Program-made: the position numbers and the translations under genes | DNA from: JASGDN01 sp049841275 | GTDB lineage: Bacteria > Chloroflexota > Chloroflexia > Thermomicrobiales > UBA6265 | Length of the DNA: 64,000 nucleotides | Direction of reading: 5' to 3' | NCBI GenBank assembly: GCA_049841275.1 | Contig: JASGDN010000090.1 | Span: 1 to 64,000, forward strand | Shown: in pieces, positions 61,433 to 64,000 of the stretch | Layout of the letters: each line of letters starts with the position of its first letter | Position numbering within the stretch: position 1 is the stretch's first letter | Notes under the pieces: model-generated | Told to the model about the DNA's origin: nothing | The model's database searches: none | What the model saw: only the letters and a program-made list of their open reading frames with translations

Positions 61433-64000
61433 ATGTCGTCATCCCCTGCCATTCATTCTCTCGTCCGTCCCCACGCCCTCTCCGGAATCCCCCTCGGATC
61501 CCCAGCTGCCTCCGCGAAACCCGACCTCTACCTGGAGGCCGTCCGCTCCCGCACCGTCGTCTACGACGGCTCGATGGGCGCCACCATCCTCAACATGCAG
61601 CTCACCGCGGAGGACTACGGCGGCAAGGAGGGCTTCAACGACTACCTCGCCACCGTCCGCCCCGAGATCATCGAGCAGATCCACGCCTCCTTCCTCGAAG
61701 TCGGCTGCGATGTCTTGGAAACCGACACCTTCGGTTCCAGCTGGATCAAGGCCGAGGAATATGGCCTCGGCGACCAGACCTACAACCTGAACTACAACGC
61801 CGCCGCCCTCGCCCGCCGCGTGGCCGACCAGTACAGCACCGCGAAGAAGCCCCGCTTCGTCGCCGGGTCCATCGGCCCCACCGGCCTCCTGCCCGCGTCC
61901 GAAGACCCCATGCTCGGCAATCACCGCTTCACCGAGGTCCGCGACCTCTTCACCGAGCAGATCAAGGGCCTCGTGGATGGCGGCTCCGACGTCCTCATCA
62001 TCGAGACCGTGCAGGACATCCTCGAACTGAAGGCCGCCATCCACGCCGCGCAGCTCGTCTTCCGCGAGAAGGGCCGCCGCCTGCCGATCCAGGCCTCCGT
62101 CACGCTCGATACCTCCGGGCGCATGCTCCTCGGCACCGACATCGCCGCCGCACTGAACATCCTCGAACACCAGCCCGTGGACATCATCGGCCTCAATTGC
62201 TCCACCGGCCCCGACTACATGCGCGAGCCCGCCCGCTACCTCGGCGAGTACAGCACCCGCCCCGTCTCGATCATCCCGAACGCCGGCATCCCCATCAACG
62301 TCAACGGGCTCGCCGTCTTCCCGATGGAGCCGGAACCGATGGCGCGTGGCCTCCGCGAGATGGTCGAGGACTTCGGCGTGAACATCGTCGGCGGCTGCTG
62401 CGGCACCACGCCGGATCACCTCTTGGCCACCATCCGCGAGGTCGAGACGAAGCCGGTCGTGGCCCGGCCCATCAAGCCGCTGCCGCAGGTCGCCAGCATG
62501 ATCAAGGCGGTCGACCTCCAGCAGGACCCCGCCCCCACCATCATCGGCGAGCGCGTGAACACCCTCGGCTCCCGCAAGGTGAAGCGCCTTGTCCTTGCCG
62601 ACGACCTCGATGGCGTGCTGGAGGTCGCGACCAGCCAGATGGAGGAGGGCGCGCACACGCTCGATGTCTGCGTCGCCCTCACCGAGCTGACGAACGAGAA
62701 GGACGTGATGCGCCGGCTCGTCAAGAAGCTCGCGCTCACGGTCGATGGCCCGCTCGTCATCGACTCCACAGAGGCCGATGTCGTCCAGGACGCGCTGGAG
62801 CAGTATCCTGGCCGCGCCATCATCAACTCGATCAACATGGAGAACGGCCGCAAGCGGATCGAGGATATCCTCCCGCTCGCCCAGGCCCACGGCTCCGCCC
62901 TCGTCGCCCTCACCATCGACGAGGACGGCATGGCGAAGACGCGCGAACGCAAGCTGGAGGTCGCCCAGAAGATCCACGACATCGTCACCGGCGAATACGG
63001 GCTCGCGCCGGAGGACCTGATCTTCGACGCCCTCACCTTCCCGCTCACCACCGGCGATCCCGAGCTGGTGAACTCCGCGATCGAGACGATCGAGGGCATC
63101 CGCATGATCGAGGAGGCGATGCCGGGCGTGATGAGCGTGCTCGGCGTCTCGAACGTCTCCTTCGGCATCAATCCCGCCGCTCGCAAGGTCGTCAACGCCG
63201 TCTTCCTCTATCACGCGATCAAGGCCGGGCTGGACCTCGCCATCATCCATCCCTCGCACGTCGTCCCCTTCGCGGAGATCCCGCAGGAGGAGCGCGACCT
63301 GGCCGAGGATCTCGTCCTGAACCGGCGACCGGATGCGCTGCAGCGGATCATCGAGTTCTACGAGGGCAAGACCGAGGACTCCAGCTCCGCCATCGATCCG
63401 ATGGCCGGGATGAATGTCCGCGAGCGCCTCCACTTCCGAATCGTCTTCCGCAAGAAGGACGGGATCGAGGCCGACATCGATGAGGCGGTCGCCGAGAACG
63501 GCGATGCCGTGGAGATCCTGAACAACGTCCTCCTGCCCGCGATGAAGGAGGTCGGCGACAAGTTCGGCGCCGGCGAGCTGATCCTCCCCTTCGTCCTCCA
63601 ATCGGCGGAGGCGATGAAGAAGGCCGTCTCCCAGCTGGAGAACTACCTGGAGAAGGTGGAAGGCTCCACCAAGGGCCATGTCGTGCTGGCGACGGTCTAT
63701 GGCGATGTCCACGACATCGGCAAGAACTTGGTCAACACGATCCTCTCCAACAATGGCTACACCGTACACGACCTCGGCAAGCAGGTGCCGATCAGCACGA
63801 TCATCGACAAGGCCGTCGAGGTGAAGGCGGACGCGATCGGCCTCTCCGCGCTGCTCGTCTCCACCAGCAAGCAGATGCCGCTCTGCGTGAAGGAGCTCCA
63901 TCACCAGGGGCTCAGCTTCCCGGTGATGATCGGCGGCGCGGCGATCAACCGCCCCTACGCCCACCGCTCCCTGTTCGTGGAAGAGGACACGCCCTACCCC
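61433..64000 (+). CDS. metH: Cobalamin-dependent methionine synthase (3' partial)
   Basis: Open to the window end after 856 codons. The homocysteine-binding S-methyltransferase domain (about 30-325) has zinc ligands in GLNCSTGP and GGCCGTTPDH (Cys322, Cys323). The pterin-binding domain (about 350-600: IIGERVNTLGSRKV, VIDSTEADVVQDALEQYPG, INSINMENG) and the cap plus B12-binding domain with GDVHDIGKNLVNTILSNNGY (the DxHxxG cobalamin motif) follow. The activation domain lies beyond the end. It catalyses methyl transfer from methyltetrahydrofolate to homocysteine. ATG at 61433 follows AAGGAGA. A long complementary frame on the other strand is a shadow. Confidence 0.95.
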   Translation, partial: MSSSPAIHSLVRPHALSGIPLGSPAASAKPDLYLEAVRSRTVVYDGSMGATILNMQLTAEDYGGKEGFNDYLATVRPEIIEQIHASFLEVGCDVLETDTFGSSWIKAEEYGLGDQTYNLNYNAAALARRVADQYSTAKKPRFVAGSIGPTGLLPASEDPMLGNHRFTEVRDLFTEQIKGLVDGGSDVLIIETVQDILELKAAIHAAQLVFREKGRRLPIQASVTLDTSGRMLLGTDIAAALNILEHQPVDIIGLNCSTGPDYMREPARYLGEYSTRPVSIIPNAGIPINVNGLAVFPMEPEPMARGLREMVEDFGVNIVGGCCGTTPDHLLATIREVETKPVVARPIKPLPQVASMIKAVDLQQDPAPTIIGERVNTLGSRKVKRLVLADDLDGVLEVATSQMEEGAHTLDVCVALTELTNEKDVMRRLVKKLALTVDGPLVIDSTEADVVQDALEQYPGRAIINSINMENGRKRIEDILPLAQAHGSALVALTIDEDGMAKTRERKLEVAQKIHDIVTGEYGLAPEDLIFDALTFPLTTGDPELVNSAIETIEGIRMIEEAMPGVMSVLGVSNVSFGINPAARKVVNAVFLYHAIKAGLDLAIIHPSHVVPFAEIPQEERDLAEDLVLNRRPDALQRIIEFYEGKTEDSSSAIDPMAGMNVRERLHFRIVFRKKDGIEADIDEAVAENGDAVEILNNVLLPAMKEVGDKFGAGELILPFVLQSAEAMKKAVSQLENYLEKVEGSTKGHVVLATVYGDVHDIGKNLVNTILSNNGYTVHDLGKQVPISTIIDKAVEVKADAIGLSALLVSTSKQMPLCVKELHHQGLSFPVMIGGAAINRPYAHRSLFVEEDTPYP

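Noticed and set aside
61439..63964. Open minus-strand frame of 841 codons opposite metH
   Set aside because: A shadow of a highly GC-biased gene; the plus-strand frame has every MetH domain and motif, the other strand has low-complexity acidic and His/Arg-rich sequence without any family.

Overview
The window is high-GC (about 65% by eye) bacterial chromosome carrying ordinary housekeeping genes (purM, hflX, lgt, a RelA/SpoT enzyme, metH) among many regulators, transporters and oxidoreductases. F420-type oxidoreductases, GTG starts, twin-arginine signals, a CIRCE-controlled small heat-shock gene, and a chain-length regulator fused to its tyrosine kinase together suggest a Chloroflexota bacterium, perhaps of the Thermomicrobia. 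An actinobacterium is not excluded; this placement is inference, since there is no rRNA gene here.

Layout. 1-8.8 kb: the end of an HDAC-like amidohydrolase, a zinc-independent MDR oxidoreductase, a very unusual 892-residue fusion of a TPR-like region, a type I periplasmic-binding domain and a pentameric ligand-gated ion channel, then a GntR regulator, an Ldh-family dehydrogenase and a phosphotransferase. 9-10.5 kb: a one-spacer CRISPR remnant without cas genes and an hsp20 gene with a CIRCE operator. 10.6-18.1 kb: xylulokinase, mannose-6-phosphate isomerase, an isochorismatase-fold hydrolase, a luciferase-like oxidoreductase and two VOC proteins. 18.2-26.5 kb, all on the minus strand: a DUF4037 protein, an ABC-2 exporter, two deazaflavin-dependent nitroreductase-like proteins, an MglA-like GTPase, purM and hflX.

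27.8-41.5 kb is an exopolysaccharide locus. An initiating sugar transferase, two glycosyltransferases, the GDP-fucose enzymes Gmd and Fcl, a Wzx-type flippase, two polysaccharide pyruvyl transferases and a Wzy-like polymerase form one tight plus-strand cluster. A 22-bp perfect hairpin separates it from a Wzz/BY-kinase fusion, which is followed by a zinc-ribbon/LytR-CpsA-Psr gene broken by one stop and two frameshifts. GC content falls sharply from the last codons of fcl to about 36 kb, so the flippase, pyruvyl transferase and polymerase were probably acquired as a cassette.

41.5-64 kb: a second zinc-ribbon membrane protein, an MFS transporter, a TauE/SafE exporter with its DUF1634 partner, another isochorismatase-fold hydrolase, a decayed peptide-binding protein gene with an internal duplication, a large LuxR-type ATPase regulator, lgt, a MITE-like element, a PfkB kinase, the RelA/SpoT enzyme, a two-domain multicopper oxidase with a palindrome resembling a CsoR operator upstream, a NarL-type two-component pair, a VanW protein, a small zinc-ribbon membrane protein and the start of metH, which runs off the window.

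At least three genes (LCP, peptide-binding protein, hflX 5' end) show lesions or start problems. They could be real decay or sequence error, and this should be kept in mind when using these models.
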